The translations under genes and the position numbers were made by a program. 34,389 bases of DNA, taken from Candidatus Heimdallarchaeota archaeon. Lineage in GTDB: Archaea > Asgardarchaeota > Heimdallarchaeia > Heimdallarchaeales > JAJRWK01. Location: assembly GCA_027001645.1 (NCBI GenBank), contig JALTMP010000363.1, positions 1 through 34,389 of the forward strand, read 5' to 3'. This document shows, in pieces, positions 16,879 to 27,286 of this stretch (position 1 is its first letter; the number at the start of each line of letters is the position of its first letter). A model generated the notes under the pieces. That model ran no database searches. It saw only the letters and a list, made by a program, of their open reading frames with translations, and was not told the DNA's origin.

Positions 16879-19800
16879 CTAGGAGAATAATTCTCTTTGA
16901 AAGACATCTAATTGATATTTTGCTTTGCTCGCCGCCATGTATAATCTGGTAACGACGAGCTTCCAAATGTTGATTCTTTTTTCTCTAGCTAAAATATTCT
17001 GCTCTATTCTGATGGACGATGCAATCCCTAAGACCAGAATGTGTGTCAGCAAATAATCCCACACCTCTTTGCTAAACCAAAGCCTGTCGTTGAAGCGATT
17101 AACTCCAAGCAACATCTGAACCTCAGGATAATCAAATATTCCAAGTACCTCACTAATGATTTCATCTTGATCGTATTCTTCAACAAAGGCAGGAGTAAGT
17201 AGGAGTAAAACTTTGACAATTGAAAGCGATGTCTCTCTTTCGTCTTTAGGTAGCCTCACCGATTGCCACGCCTCTCTCAGAATGTCTCGCAAAAGCCATT
17301 CTTCATACCAGCTAATATTCACAATTGCCGCATCTTTCCATTGCTCTTCTTTCATTTTACCAATAGCGTGCAACATTGCCCAGCTGAACAAGTTGAAGCC
17401 GACTTGTTTTCTCCGCTTAGTTAATAATTGCTTACTTAGCTCCTCTAATTTCTCCGTTAAGCTGATTTCTCTTCTCTTTAGGGCTGTGAATGCAGAAAAA
17501 ATCTGAATTAAGGCATCTCTTATTCTCCTTGTGATCTGTTTCCTGTTCTTACTACTTTGTTCTTGTTTTTGGATTGTAATCATCACTCGTTCTTGTCCCT
17601 TCTCTACAGCATAAAAAACACTTTCTGGCACGTTTGCCATTCTCTCTTTCTCAATAATGTCTAGAAGCATTTCGAAAATAGATGGGCTCAAAGCTTCAAC
17701 AAATGCCTGATGTAAGGGAGCTAGAATGACTTCTTGTAACGCCCTTGCAATACTTGGAACGCCTCTCTTTCCCAAATAATCATACAATTGCTGGTAGTGT
17801 CTCCATTTGTTATCTTTAACTTGTCTAAACTCCCAGAAAACGTAGAATTGGTACGCTCTTAGTTCTAAGAATAGTCCTTGTCTTCTTAATTCTGTGTTCT
17901 TGCGAATGTATTCTAAGCCTGTAACATGATCGACAAACAAGACAAAATAACCCTCGGCAAGTTTCAGATCTAATGCCTCTGCAACATCTCGACTTATTAA
18001 CGGTGCATTTTCAGAATCAGTATTACGAATGGGAACTCCTTGTTGTATCTTTCCACTAGTTTCTTTGTAGGCATTATTATACACCACGAGGACCGCCTCT
18101 TCCCCGCATCTATTGCTATAAGCAATGACATCATGGTCTATTTCTCCGTTTTCTTTCACAAAGTCGTAGAAATTGAAATGGTCTACTTCTGAGAAGAGGA
18201 AACGCTTTTTCAAAAGCGGAAAGATTAATTCTTCGTGCCTCTTAATAAACTCTCTATCCTCATGTTCCTCCATTCGGGGTTTTCTAAACTCCATTCCGTA
18301 TTTCTCACGAAAGCCCTCTATCTGTCCGTGCCCAATCATTGGGAGTCCAGGGAGGGTCGCCAATAAAGTGAAAACACCAAAGTACTTGTCTCCCTTCCCA
18401 AACTGGACAACGGCTGTTTCTTCATCGGGATTATTCATAAAATTAACAAAGCGTTTGAGGATTCTTGGATCAAATTTTAGTGTGTTCTTAATCAGGGTTT
18501 TGTATTCAGCATTTTCCTCGGCTTTCAGCATGTTCATGAATGCGCTATTATACACTCTATGCATTCCCAGTACCCGCACGAAATATCCTTCTAGTAACCA
18601 AAAGGCCTCAGCAAGCAACAACGTGTCGGGGGCTTCTTCGACGACTCTATCAACAACTTCTCGCCAGAATTCTTTTGGCATGTGTCTATCAAACTCTTCT
18701 TTTGTCATGGCAAATTCCGCTCTTGAAGGAATATCTCCCCCTGATCCAGGAATTGGGAACCACAATCTCTGAAAATGCTTTTTTGTCAAAGTCATTGCAG
18801 CATCGAATCGGATGATTGGGAAGAGTTTCGCGATTTGTATGATCGTCTCAATGACTGCTTGTCGAACTTCTTCTAGCAAATAATTGAGTTGGGCAGTGTC
18901 ATTCCATGGCATCTGGGTTCCATCATTTCCATGATAAATGAAATTCTCCTGGCCCGTCTCCATGTCAACTCTTTTGAAAACTACAGCAGCATCTGTTTTA
19001 TCATAATAATGGTCTTCAAGGTAAATTGCAACTCTAGGATCGCTACTAAGGTTAGGCCCATTAAATGTGTAGGAGGGAAATGGCGGTCGTTCCACTTGAA
19101 TATACCACCCTGGATGTTCAATGATCCATTTTGCATCAATTCCAGTATGATTGGGCACCATATCTCCTGCTAGCCTAATTCCTCTCTGCTCTGCCCTTGC
19201 TTTTAGATTCTGAAACGCTTCAAAGCCCCCCAAATCTTGCGAAATAACGTATTCGTATATTGAATAAGCAGAGGATTCTGCATCATGCATTCCTGTTAGG
19301 TGCTTAATTCTTTTCGAGGCTGGACTTCTTTCCCATACTCCAATCAGCCATAAGGCGTTTATTCCACGTTTTCGCAAAAGGTCGAGCTCTTCATCCGGGA
19401 TTTGATCCAATCTTCTGATTTCTCTGCCATATTTTTTGCTCAGCTGGTATAACCAAACATAGGTAATCTTGGCAATCAGTACAACGTTTGGCATCCAATC
19501 TGTATCTCTGCTGTACGCCTCCTCAACGATCCCCTCATAATCATATGCTTTGACTTTGCCCTTTCCCGCTCCCCTAAGCTTCTGCTCTTCTCTGGCTATG
19601 TCTAATGCCTTCAGGATTTTGAGCAAAATTGGATTCACAATGTCTGCCCAGTTTTCAGCAATAAACTCGATTTGACCAATTATCGATTGGGGGTTAACCC
19701 TAACGGGTTCTTTCAGTAATTCAACGAGAGTTTTATTTTTCTCAGCGAACTTTGGCTGTTTTTCAAAGAGCTCCTCCATTTTCTGCATTAGCTGGATGTA

Positions 19801-20430
19801 TTTAGTAGTGACTTCAAGCTCTGAATCATCAAAAAGGTCTTTGAGTTTATCCAACGCCGGATTATTATTCTCTAGCCAAAGCAGAAGCATTTCTTCTAGC
19901 ACAATTTCCTTCCCTGATCTTCCATCGATTTCTTCGTTGAGATATTCTTCAATACTTTTTTCTCCTTTTAATATCGGCTGAGGGGGAAAATTCCTCAAGA
20001 AGGCACGAATGACGGCATTGAAATCTTCCTCATTGAGGAAATTCTCCAAATTCTTGCTCACTTCGTTTATCGCGTTTGAATTTATTTCCCTCAAATACTT
20101 CTCGATAATAAAGTGCCCTATTTCGTGAAGCAATCCCGTGGCGAAGAATTCGCTGATTTTTACGGCCAATTCCGGAAATTCTCTAACATTGCGCTTTTTG
20201 TTTATTGCAGACACTGCCTTATGTGTGGTGAATATGGTGTTAAAGACAAGCTCACCTTGACTGCTAAATAGTTCCTCTTCAATTCCATAAAGTATTCGAG
20301 CTTTTTTTGAGATTAACATTTCTTTTCGAGAATTCTTCCTTGCATTTTTAGGAGGTGCACTGCCTTTGCCTTCTTGTTCTCTTTGATCCCGTTTTTTCAT
20401 TTCTCTTTGCCACATCCGGTCAAAGCACAA
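16879..20430 (-). CDS. GH13 alpha-amylase-family protein with long N-terminal helical/HExxH region and C-terminal extension
   Basis: 1183 aa; GH13 elements RGINALWLIGVWE, GIRLAGDMVPNHTG, IIRFDAAMTL, LLLAEAFW, MIGHGQI; N-terminal LLHEIGHFIIEKYL. TTG start in track; ATG 20415 or 20400 also plausible. Confidence 0.85.
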   Translation of the reverse strand: MCFDRMWQREMKKRDQREQEGKGSAPPKNARKNSRKEMLISKKARILYGIEEELFSSQGELVFNTIFTTHKAVSAINKKRNVREFPELAVKISEFFATGLLHEIGHFIIEKYLREINSNAINEVSKNLENFLNEEDFNAVIRAFLRNFPPQPILKGEKSIEEYLNEEIDGRSGKEIVLEEMLLLWLENNNPALDKLKDLFDDSELEVTTKYIQLMQKMEELFEKQPKFAEKNKTLVELLKEPVRVNPQSIIGQIEFIAENWADIVNPILLKILKALDIAREEQKLRGAGKGKVKAYDYEGIVEEAYSRDTDWMPNVVLIAKITYVWLYQLSKKYGREIRRLDQIPDEELDLLRKRGINALWLIGVWERSPASKRIKHLTGMHDAESSAYSIYEYVISQDLGGFEAFQNLKARAEQRGIRLAGDMVPNHTGIDAKWIIEHPGWYIQVERPPFPSYTFNGPNLSSDPRVAIYLEDHYYDKTDAAVVFKRVDMETGQENFIYHGNDGTQMPWNDTAQLNYLLEEVRQAVIETIIQIAKLFPIIRFDAAMTLTKKHFQRLWFPIPGSGGDIPSRAEFAMTKEEFDRHMPKEFWREVVDRVVEEAPDTLLLAEAFWLLEGYFVRVLGMHRVYNSAFMNMLKAEENAEYKTLIKNTLKFDPRILKRFVNFMNNPDEETAVVQFGKGDKYFGVFTLLATLPGLPMIGHGQIEGFREKYGMEFRKPRMEEHEDREFIKRHEELIFPLLKKRFLFSEVDHFNFYDFVKENGEIDHDVIAYSNRCGEEAVLVVYNNAYKETSGKIQQGVPIRNTDSENAPLISRDVAEALDLKLAEGYFVLFVDHVTGLEYIRKNTELRRQGLFLELRAYQFYVFWEFRQVKDNKWRHYQQLYDYLGKRGVPSIARALQEVILAPLHQAFVEALSPSIFEMLLDIIEKERMANVPESVFYAVEKGQERVMITIQKQEQSSKNRKQITRRIRDALIQIFSAFTALKRREISLTEKLEELSKQLLTKRRKQVGFNLFSWAMLHAIGKMKEEQWKDAAIVNISWYEEWLLRDILREAWQSVRLPKDERETSLSIVKVLLLLTPAFVEEYDQDEIISEVLGIFDYPEVQMLLGVNRFNDRLWFSKEVWDYLLTHILVLGIASSIRIEQNILAREKRINIWKLVVTRLYMAASKAKYQLDVFQRELFS

Positions 20431-20480
20431 TTGCTAGAAAATCATATCACTCCCTATTCTGTTTTTTCGCATGCGTACTT

Positions 20481-21695
20481 CTATTCCATAAGCATGGAAA
20501 CAATTTGCTTTTGCAGATCTAAAATCACTTCCAGCGAATCATCAAATGATTCCTTTAATTCATCGTCACTATTTGATGATTTTACTGCCAAAGACGCGTT
20601 AATCGCAGCTTTTCGGAGCTGATCCAGCCCGTTTAGAATCATATTTGGTGAAAACCAAGGTCTTTTGGAAGCCCACCACTGTTGACAACTGTGAAGGCCG
20701 CGATCTGCCATTGTTCTTGCTATTTCCCAGTATTTTTTCCCCTCCTGTGTGAGGTTTGCATTTCTCGCACGGATTATCATCGATAGCGTGTGCATCATTA
20801 CTCTGTACTGCAAAACGTGAATACTGTTATCGGGATGGTACCATAGAGGATAAGCAACACCATGTTCGATATCTCCTATGGTCGTAGACCATGATGATGC
20901 TCTTGGGATGCTGTCCATTCTCTCGGGAAACAAGTCTAGCAATTCACTAATAGTTGTGAGTGCCACCTCCTCTTTTTTTTCCAACTTCTTAAGCAAGGGA
21001 TGCAAGAAATTCGAAAAAGCATCTTTTACGTGATGGCCATACGTTTCTCCGTCTTGAGCGATCACCACGAAGTAGTCCTTGTTTTTTCCTTGATACTGGA
21101 CTCTGTTTATGAACGCTTCTCCTGACAGTTTCTTAAAGGAGATCTCATTCGAAATGATATCATCCCTATATACGATGACCAATTCATCTTGAATCGTCTG
21201 GAAGTAGTCTGTTGGGAAAGTTTGTTGCTGATTTGCAATACCGCTCGCGACTATCCAATCATGTCCCGTTTTTGCGATGATTGGATATATCCGATCTCCT
21301 ATCGCGAGCTCTGGGGGGAAAAAACCTGTAGGATTGTAGGTATTGCCAAAGAATCGGCGATTCGTTTCTTTATTGAGCTCAATTTGTCGTAGGATTTCCG
21401 ACGGAGGTATTAATGGCAAAATTGCATGATATTTTGCAGAATTTGTGAATTCAATCTTTCCATTTTCAGAGAGCTCTGCAAAACCCGCGATTACATCATC
21501 TAACCCGTAATCATCCAATTGTTCGGTAAGTATTCCATTAATATTTAGGGTGAACTTTGCCTTCTCGAATTGCTTAGTTGTTTCAATAAGCGGGCGATAA
21601 GATTCATCTGCTATTTTGCTTACTATTGAAGGAATTTGGCCTGGAGGTTGGTAAATGTGGAAAAGGAAAGAGACGTAAACTACCATTCTGTGCAA
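20481..21695 (-). CDS. Glycoside hydrolase family 57 protein
   Basis: FLFHIYQPPG, TGFFPPELAI (nucleophile motif), VIAQDGETYGHH (acid/base motif), WSTTIGDIEHGVAYPLWYHPDN. Confidence 0.88.
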   Translation of the reverse strand: MHRMVVYVSFLFHIYQPPGQIPSIVSKIADESYRPLIETTKQFEKAKFTLNINGILTEQLDDYGLDDVIAGFAELSENGKIEFTNSAKYHAILPLIPPSEILRQIELNKETNRRFFGNTYNPTGFFPPELAIGDRIYPIIAKTGHDWIVASGIANQQQTFPTDYFQTIQDELVIVYRDDIISNEISFKKLSGEAFINRVQYQGKNKDYFVVIAQDGETYGHHVKDAFSNFLHPLLKKLEKKEEVALTTISELLDLFPERMDSIPRASSWSTTIGDIEHGVAYPLWYHPDNSIHVLQYRVMMHTLSMIIRARNANLTQEGKKYWEIARTMADRGLHSCQQWWASKRPWFSPNMILNGLDQLRKAAINASLAVKSSNSDDELKESFDDSLEVILDLQKQIVSMLME

Positions 21696-21712
21696 ACACC
21701 AATCATGGGTAG

Positions 21713-22933
21713 TTACATTGGCAAATATTTCTTTATGAGATTAAAGGGATATAGATCATCAAAATCAAAGCTAATAATTCTCTGAGTTATTGCTTTGTAA
21801 TCTTGGGTTACTTCGTCAACTATTATGCGTATGGCTTGTTCTTTTTCTGCATTGCCATCTTCAATAGTGATGATGGCATCCAAATCTGTTATCGGCTGTC
21901 CAATCGTTGAAACCAAGACTACGTTATTTTTGAGGCCGAGTTCTTCATGAATGCGCTTTGCGATAATTGAAGCCCAGACATTGTAAAAGTTTCCCACATG
22001 GTGACTTGGGTTCTTTCCTGCAACGGCTTCAAGGGTTTGGGGCCTAAATGGAGCTATTACTCCTAGCACCCTGTTGCCGCGCCCAATCTGTCCATCATCT
22101 CCTTGTTCAGCTGACGTCCCCGTAACTGTGATATACTCGATATCCTGCTCATAATCATCGGCCATATTGACAAATACACTCTCTTTTGGTATTCCAAATC
22201 GTTCCGCAACCGTTTCATGTAGGGTTTCCTTTTCATGTCTGTACTCTTGGCTTCCTGTGAGTTCAGGAGCAATAAACGCAGCTGCTATTGTGAGGATAAA
22301 GTCATTTTTTCTTCTTCTTCCCATGACTTTGATATCAGTCCCTAAGGCTTTATGTTCCCGCCTGAATTGGTCGTTTAGAAAGTCTTCTACTTCAAGCACA
22401 AGTTTTTCGAGAGGTGAAAGAGGTGCCCACGCTGTGGCAAAACTTGTGTCATTTGCCAAAGGAACATCATCTGCAGCTCCAAAATTGCTGATCAAGTCAT
22501 CACTGCCGCGCTTGACATTATTGGTATTGATCTTGTATTCTATTCTTTCATTTAGTGTTTGAAAGACCCGATCACTGGCATTTTTTCCTAACATGTAAAT
22601 TGGGATCCCAATAAGCCTGTTTTTTCCGGCCTCGAACATGTCTCGAACGGCTCTCCCAACAAAGTCTACTTGTATTGGTTCAATTATTTGTCCATCTCCA
22701 TAAGTAACAGACGCCCTACCTCCCGTTAGAGTAATCTTATCTATATTGTGATGCAAAATTTGCCCAAAGTACTTCTTGGTATAATGACTATAATTTGAAG
22801 AAATGATTGCACCAAGCATGTCGGTGATTGTGTCTGGATGGCCGAAACCTTTCCGTTCGACGATTTCTGCCGGCTTTAGTGTAACATCAACTTCTTGACT
22901 TTTTGAAATGATGATAGATGCCCCTTGCGTCAT
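21713..22933 (-). CDS. mat: Archaeal S-adenosylmethionine synthetase
   Basis: [106 protein letters not shown]. Confidence 0.96.
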   Translation of the reverse strand: MTQGASIIISKSQEVDVTLKPAEIVERKGFGHPDTITDMLGAIISSNYSHYTKKYFGQILHHNIDKITLTGGRASVTYGDGQIIEPIQVDFVGRAVRDMFEAGKNRLIGIPIYMLGKNASDRVFQTLNERIEYKINTNNVKRGSDDLISNFGAADDVPLANDTSFATAWAPLSPLEKLVLEVEDFLNDQFRREHKALGTDIKVMGRRRKNDFILTIAAAFIAPELTGSQEYRHEKETLHETVAERFGIPKESVFVNMADDYEQDIEYITVTGTSAEQGDDGQIGRGNRVLGVIAPFRPQTLEAVAGKNPSHHVGNFYNVWASIIAKRIHEELGLKNNVVLVSTIGQPITDLDAIITIEDGNAEKEQAIRIIVDEVTQDYKAITQRIISFDFDDLYPFNLIKKYLPM

Positions 22934-23109
22934 ATTCTCTCTGTCCTTGTTTGATCCTTAGTGGTTTTCAGTATTCCTTTTCGGACAGATTATTTATGCC
23001 GATTAACTTGCTCTTTTTTCCTTACTCTTCAATACCATCCCAATGATTAATATGCACGACTACGCATGGAAACAATAGAAGAATAAAATTTCGGGGTTTG
23101 GTGATCTAC

Positions 23110-24891
23110 GTGGAATTTACAGCCCTATGCTCATATTTTGAGCAATTAGAGAAAACTGCTAAGCGCTTGGAGCTTATCGCAATCATACAAGAGTTGCTTT
23201 CTCAAACTCCCACCGAAGAGCTGGAGCCCGTAATCTACATGGTACTCGGTCAATTGGGACCAAAGTATGACGAGCCAAATCTCGGAATCGCCGAGAGAAT
23301 GGCGATTGAGGCTTTGAGGAATGCAGCTGGCGTGTCCTCAAAAAAAGCAAATGAAGTTCTAAACCAAGTTGGTGATTTAGGCGAAGCAGCAAGAATTCTA
23401 CTCTCCAAAGAGCGATCGAGTTCTTTAGAAATGTTTCTTGGGGGGGATTCAAGCGTTTACTCAGCTAAATTATCTGTAAGGCAAGTCTGGAATCGCTTGC
23501 TTGATATTGCTCTATTAACAGGAGAAGGCTCTGCTAAGATGAAAATTCGATCTCTGACCAAACTCCTTGTTGATTTGGATCCTATTGGTGCAAAGTATGT
23601 CATGAGGCTGGTTATGGGCAAAATGCGTCTTGGCGTTGCGGACATGACTGTTGTTGAAGCAATTGCGAGAGCATATCTCGGGGACAAAGAATTAAAACCA
23701 ATCGTTGAACAAGCGTACTTTAAGCGATCTGATCTAGCTGAGATTGCAATTATGGCAAAAGAACAAGGTGTTGAAGCACTGAAGTCTGTAAGAGTTGAAC
23801 CTGGTAGACCCGTTCAATGCATGGCTGCACAACGCCTCTCTGATCCCGAGGAAATTCTTGAAAAACTGGGTGGAAGCTGTCAAGTTGAATACAAGTATGA
23901 CGGCCTTAGATTTCAATATCACCTCGATAAGAATGGTCATGCAAGGCTTTGGTCTCGTCGGCAAGAAGATCTGACTCCAATGTTTCCCGATGTTATCAAC
24001 GCTTTGAAAAACGCATTAGGAAATGCCCCTATCATCGTAGAAGGAGAAATCGTTGCTTATGACTATGAAAAAGATCGGATCATTGAGTTTCAAACCTTAA
24101 TGCAGAGGAGGCGAAAGTACGGCATTGAAGCCAAACTCGAAGAAATTCCTTCAAAATCATTTCTTTTTGATATCTTATATGTGGATGGTAAAGACGTGAC
24201 CTCTCTTTCTCTTCCCAAACGACGCGAACTTTTGGCTAGGCATTGTTCATGTTCTAAGAAGACCGAGTTGTCAACCTCGGAAATCGTTTCCAATGTTGAT
24301 GACTTCAACGAATTCTTTGACCAAGCAATTGATGCCAATTGCGAAGGAATAATGGCTAAAGATATCTCTACGAAATCAGTTTATGAAGCAGGAGCGAGAG
24401 GGTGGCTTTGGATTAAGTATAAAGCAGATTACCGGTCTGAGCTTGCAGACACCTTTGACTTAGTGGTGGTTGGTGCATGGTTCGGAAGGGGACGTAGGGG
24501 GGGATATTATGGTACACTGCTCATGGCAGCATATGATCCCGAATCAGATACCTTTCCTACATTCTGCAAGCTTGGCAGCGGGTTGAACGATGAAGACTTA
24601 GAGTATTTGAAAACAGAATTAGAGAAATTACGAGTACCTGATAAACCAAAGAACGTTTCATCTGAGCTCGAGCCAGACATTTGGGTCGAACCTAAGTTAG
24701 TAATGGAAATAGTGGCTACTGAAATCACCCAAAGCCCCATTCACATGGTAACCGACGAGGATGGAAATCGTCTCGCTCTTCGCTTTCCACGTTTCACGGG
24801 ACGATATCGTGATGATAAAGATCCCTACGATATAACAACTGTCCAGGAAATCAGAGAATTAAAAAAGCTAAGAATCCAGAATAGGGATTAG
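23110..24891 (+). CDS. lig: ATP-dependent DNA ligase
   Basis: Adenylation motif VEYKYDGLRFQYHL, motif III FLFDILYVDGKDVT, EGIMAKDI, WLWIKYKADY; EFTALCSYFEQLEKTAKRLEL favours GTG 23110 over TTG 23098. Confidence 0.96.
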   Translation: MEFTALCSYFEQLEKTAKRLELIAIIQELLSQTPTEELEPVIYMVLGQLGPKYDEPNLGIAERMAIEALRNAAGVSSKKANEVLNQVGDLGEAARILLSKERSSSLEMFLGGDSSVYSAKLSVRQVWNRLLDIALLTGEGSAKMKIRSLTKLLVDLDPIGAKYVMRLVMGKMRLGVADMTVVEAIARAYLGDKELKPIVEQAYFKRSDLAEIAIMAKEQGVEALKSVRVEPGRPVQCMAAQRLSDPEEILEKLGGSCQVEYKYDGLRFQYHLDKNGHARLWSRRQEDLTPMFPDVINALKNALGNAPIIVEGEIVAYDYEKDRIIEFQTLMQRRRKYGIEAKLEEIPSKSFLFDILYVDGKDVTSLSLPKRRELLARHCSCSKKTELSTSEIVSNVDDFNEFFDQAIDANCEGIMAKDISTKSVYEAGARGWLWIKYKADYRSELADTFDLVVVGAWFGRGRRGGYYGTLLMAAYDPESDTFPTFCKLGSGLNDEDLEYLKTELEKLRVPDKPKNVSSELEPDIWVEPKLVMEIVATEITQSPIHMVTDEDGNRLALRFPRFTGRYRDDKDPYDITTVQEIRELKKLRIQNRD

Positions 24892-24897
24892 GTAATC

Positions 24898-25449
24898 ATG
24901 CCACTCTTCAAGCGTAAGAAAGAATCAGCATTTGCAGAATCTTCTTCTGTAATTAAAGATCTAAGAAAGATCATCCCTAACTACCGAGGATACGAAAATG
25001 TTGAGGACCGATTAGAAACGGATAAACTATTTCGCTCACATATTGTCGCTAAGCTCCGAAACATTTCCAATATTTTTGCGGAGATTGTTGGAAAGCTTAT
25101 AGAGATGCGTATGCTTAATGCATGGGGGGTTTGCGATCGTGCACTTCGAGAGCTGAAAGAGATAGAAGCAAAGGTACGGGAACCTGACTACAAGCACACG
25201 ACATTTTTTGACAATCCGACCCTCGAAGGGCTAGATGTTTCTGTTCTCTACCTCTTGGAATCAGAAGCTTTCGCTCTCCTGGAGGACATGAAAGTATTGA
25301 CCGAAGACATCCTAGGACGATTAAGAGAAGCTAATTTCGAAAATATCGATCAACTCGTTGCCAGATTAGTTCAATTGGCAAATTCCCTTGTTCAATTACT
25401 CAGTGATCGAATCGAGCTCATAGCTTCCTTCGAAATAATTGGCTTCTGA
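24898..25449 (+). CDS. Uncharacterized helical protein, co-oriented just after DNA ligase
   Basis: 183-aa ORF beginning 7 nt after the lig stop; predicted mostly alpha-helical by eye. Confidence 0.75.
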   Translation: MPLFKRKKESAFAESSSVIKDLRKIIPNYRGYENVEDRLETDKLFRSHIVAKLRNISNIFAEIVGKLIEMRMLNAWGVCDRALRELKEIEAKVREPDYKHTTFFDNPTLEGLDVSVLYLLESEAFALLEDMKVLTEDILGRLREANFENIDQLVARLVQLANSLVQLLSDRIELIASFEIIGF

Positions 25450-25466
25450 TCCTAAGTCTGCCTCCG

Positions 25467-25748
25467 TTAAGACATTCCTTGAAATAGTTTTTTTCTAGCT
25501 TCCCTTTCATCAATTCCCGCGATTCTTACTATCTTTTCTCTGGACTTTAATCCACTAACAATCTGGACCTGGGACTTAGCAACGCCGAAAAAATCTGAGA
25601 TGAGTTCTACAAGTTCTTTGTTTGCCTTTCCTTTATCTGGAGGAGAAAGAACACTTGCCTCAATAAGATCTTCTGAAACACTTAATGGAAAGATCGCCCT
25701 TGAAGCCTTGGGTTTGACCCAGATTTTCAATGTTGTTTCAGAAGACAT
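25467..25748 (-). CDS. DUF167/YggU family protein
   Basis: IWVKPKASRAIFPLSVSEDLIEASVLSPPDKGKANKELVELISDFFGVAKSQVQIVSGLKSREKIVRI; internal ATG 25748 (MSSETT) preferred. Confidence 0.92.
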   Translation of the reverse strand: MSSETTLKIWVKPKASRAIFPLSVSEDLIEASVLSPPDKGKANKELVELISDFFGVAKSQVQIVSGLKSREKIVRIAGIDEREARKKLFQGMS

Positions 25749-25858
25749 GTTTATTCGCCTCTGCTTAATTCTTTGACGTACAATTCTAAGCATTTATGTT
25801 CTAGCCGATATTTGGAAACTGCCCAAGAGTTATAATTCTGGGGTTGAATCTTTTATTG

Positions 25859-26380
25859 ATGTCATACGAGGAAGAAATTCAAGAGTTTCGCCGACAAAAG
25901 GATGATTTTTTCAAAAACGACCCCCGCTCTCCTCTGACTCCCGAGCAAAAAAAAGACTTCAAGGGTTTGAAGTATTTCCCTCCAAATGAAAAATATCGAT
26001 TTGTTGTTAGACTAGAAGAGAACAAGCGGAAACCTACTACGCATATTGTTACAAACACCGGCGATGCCCAAGAGTTCCTTAAATTTGGAATTGTCCGCTT
26101 CGAGGTTGATGGAATCCCCTGTAAACTTACCGTTTTCAAGGCGCCAGATTCGGATTATTACTTTATTCCATTCATGGATTTGACAACCGGTGAAGAAACG
26201 TACGGATCTGGGAGATACATCGATATTGAGCCAACAGGGAATCCAGGAGAATTCATTCTTGATTTCAATTTGGCCTACAATCCATATTGTGCTTATAACG
26301 AGAATTGGGTTTGCCCAGTTACACCAAGAGAAAACAGACTACCTTGTCGGATTGAAGCTGGTGAAAAGCGATTTAAGTAA
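25859..26380 (+). CDS. DUF1684 family protein
   Basis: FKGLKYFPPNEKYRFVVRLE...YYFIPFMDLTTGEETYGSGRYIDIE...LDFNLAYNPYCAYNENWVCPVTPRENRLPCRIEAGEKRFK. Confidence 0.93.
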   Translation: MSYEEEIQEFRRQKDDFFKNDPRSPLTPEQKKDFKGLKYFPPNEKYRFVVRLEENKRKPTTHIVTNTGDAQEFLKFGIVRFEVDGIPCKLTVFKAPDSDYYFIPFMDLTTGEETYGSGRYIDIEPTGNPGEFILDFNLAYNPYCAYNENWVCPVTPRENRLPCRIEAGEKRFK

Positions 26381-26488
26381 GCGGTGTGGGTCTTTAGAGA
26401 TTCTTCTAATCCATTCCCTCTTGTGAAGTGAATCATTCCATGTGCATAATCGTAAACCTCTAAGCAACTCGCCATAGAGGGGTCATCA

Positions 26489-27262
26489 ATGCATTACTGG
26501 AGGGGACATTCAGTCGAACAGAAGCTTTTTGCGATTGCAGATGCTTTTCTGCCTCCGCAAAACACAGAAGCACAAGTAAAGACGCTCCTGTCTGTTATCT
26601 ATGGGAAACAAGAGGAGTATGCTAATCATAGTTTTCTTGATGCATGGGCTCTGAATGAAAATTATATTCGTGAATTCACAACTAAGGGGCTGTTGGCTAG
26701 TGGGTGGTATCCCTATGGTCAAAACATAGGCACACTGATTGGAAACAACCTTCCTAACAACATTCAAGATGTTGACATACGAAGTGTAAACCCCGAATTC
26801 ATGGGGGATCTGCGTTATGATGTTGTTTTCTTCCCTCACAATTCGTTGTCTCTGTTTGGATCCCCCCAACTAATTAAATCTGCTCTACTCCATGCAAAGC
26901 AACTTCTCAAAGACAATGGTTCTATCGTTGTGCACGCCGTTAATTACAAAGTGCGAAAAGCCCTAGGCCGTTACTACCCGCTGAGAGAAACTCAAGTCGC
27001 CGATCAAAACATCATCGTCCAACGATTCTTGGACTTTTCTCCACAAATCTCTCTAAATGTCAACGTCATTTCAAAAATTGAAGAGAAATGGAAATATCTA
27101 GATAAGATGCAACTTACAATTCATCCTCTGAACCCTAAGAATCTGCATAACCTTGCAAACTCTGTTGGTTTACGGGTTCATGACATATTTGAAGCATACA
27201 CGTCAAAGAAATTCGACGAGAAAACATCAAAATCAATGCTTGCGTTGCTCCGTCGGCAATAA
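26489..27262 (+). CDS. Putative class I SAM-methyltransferase-like protein (uncertain)
   Basis: 257 aa; LRYDVVFFPHNSLSLFGSPQLIKSALLHAKQLLKDNGSIVVHAVN resembles post-motif II/III of Rossmann methyltransferases; a clean GxGxG motif I is missing. Confidence 0.45.
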   Translation: MHYWRGHSVEQKLFAIADAFLPPQNTEAQVKTLLSVIYGKQEEYANHSFLDAWALNENYIREFTTKGLLASGWYPYGQNIGTLIGNNLPNNIQDVDIRSVNPEFMGDLRYDVVFFPHNSLSLFGSPQLIKSALLHAKQLLKDNGSIVVHAVNYKVRKALGRYYPLRETQVADQNIIVQRFLDFSPQISLNVNVISKIEEKWKYLDKMQLTIHPLNPKNLHNLANSVGLRVHDIFEAYTSKKFDEKTSKSMLALLRRQ

Positions 27263-27286
27263 CACCGTGAATTCTAAAACCTTGAA

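Noticed and set aside
18173-18772. 199-aa plus-strand ORF
   Set aside because: Shadow ORF antisense to the GH13 gene; Ser-rich, low-complexity translation.
22167-22562. 131-aa plus-strand ORF
   Set aside because: Antisense shadow of the SAM synthetase gene.
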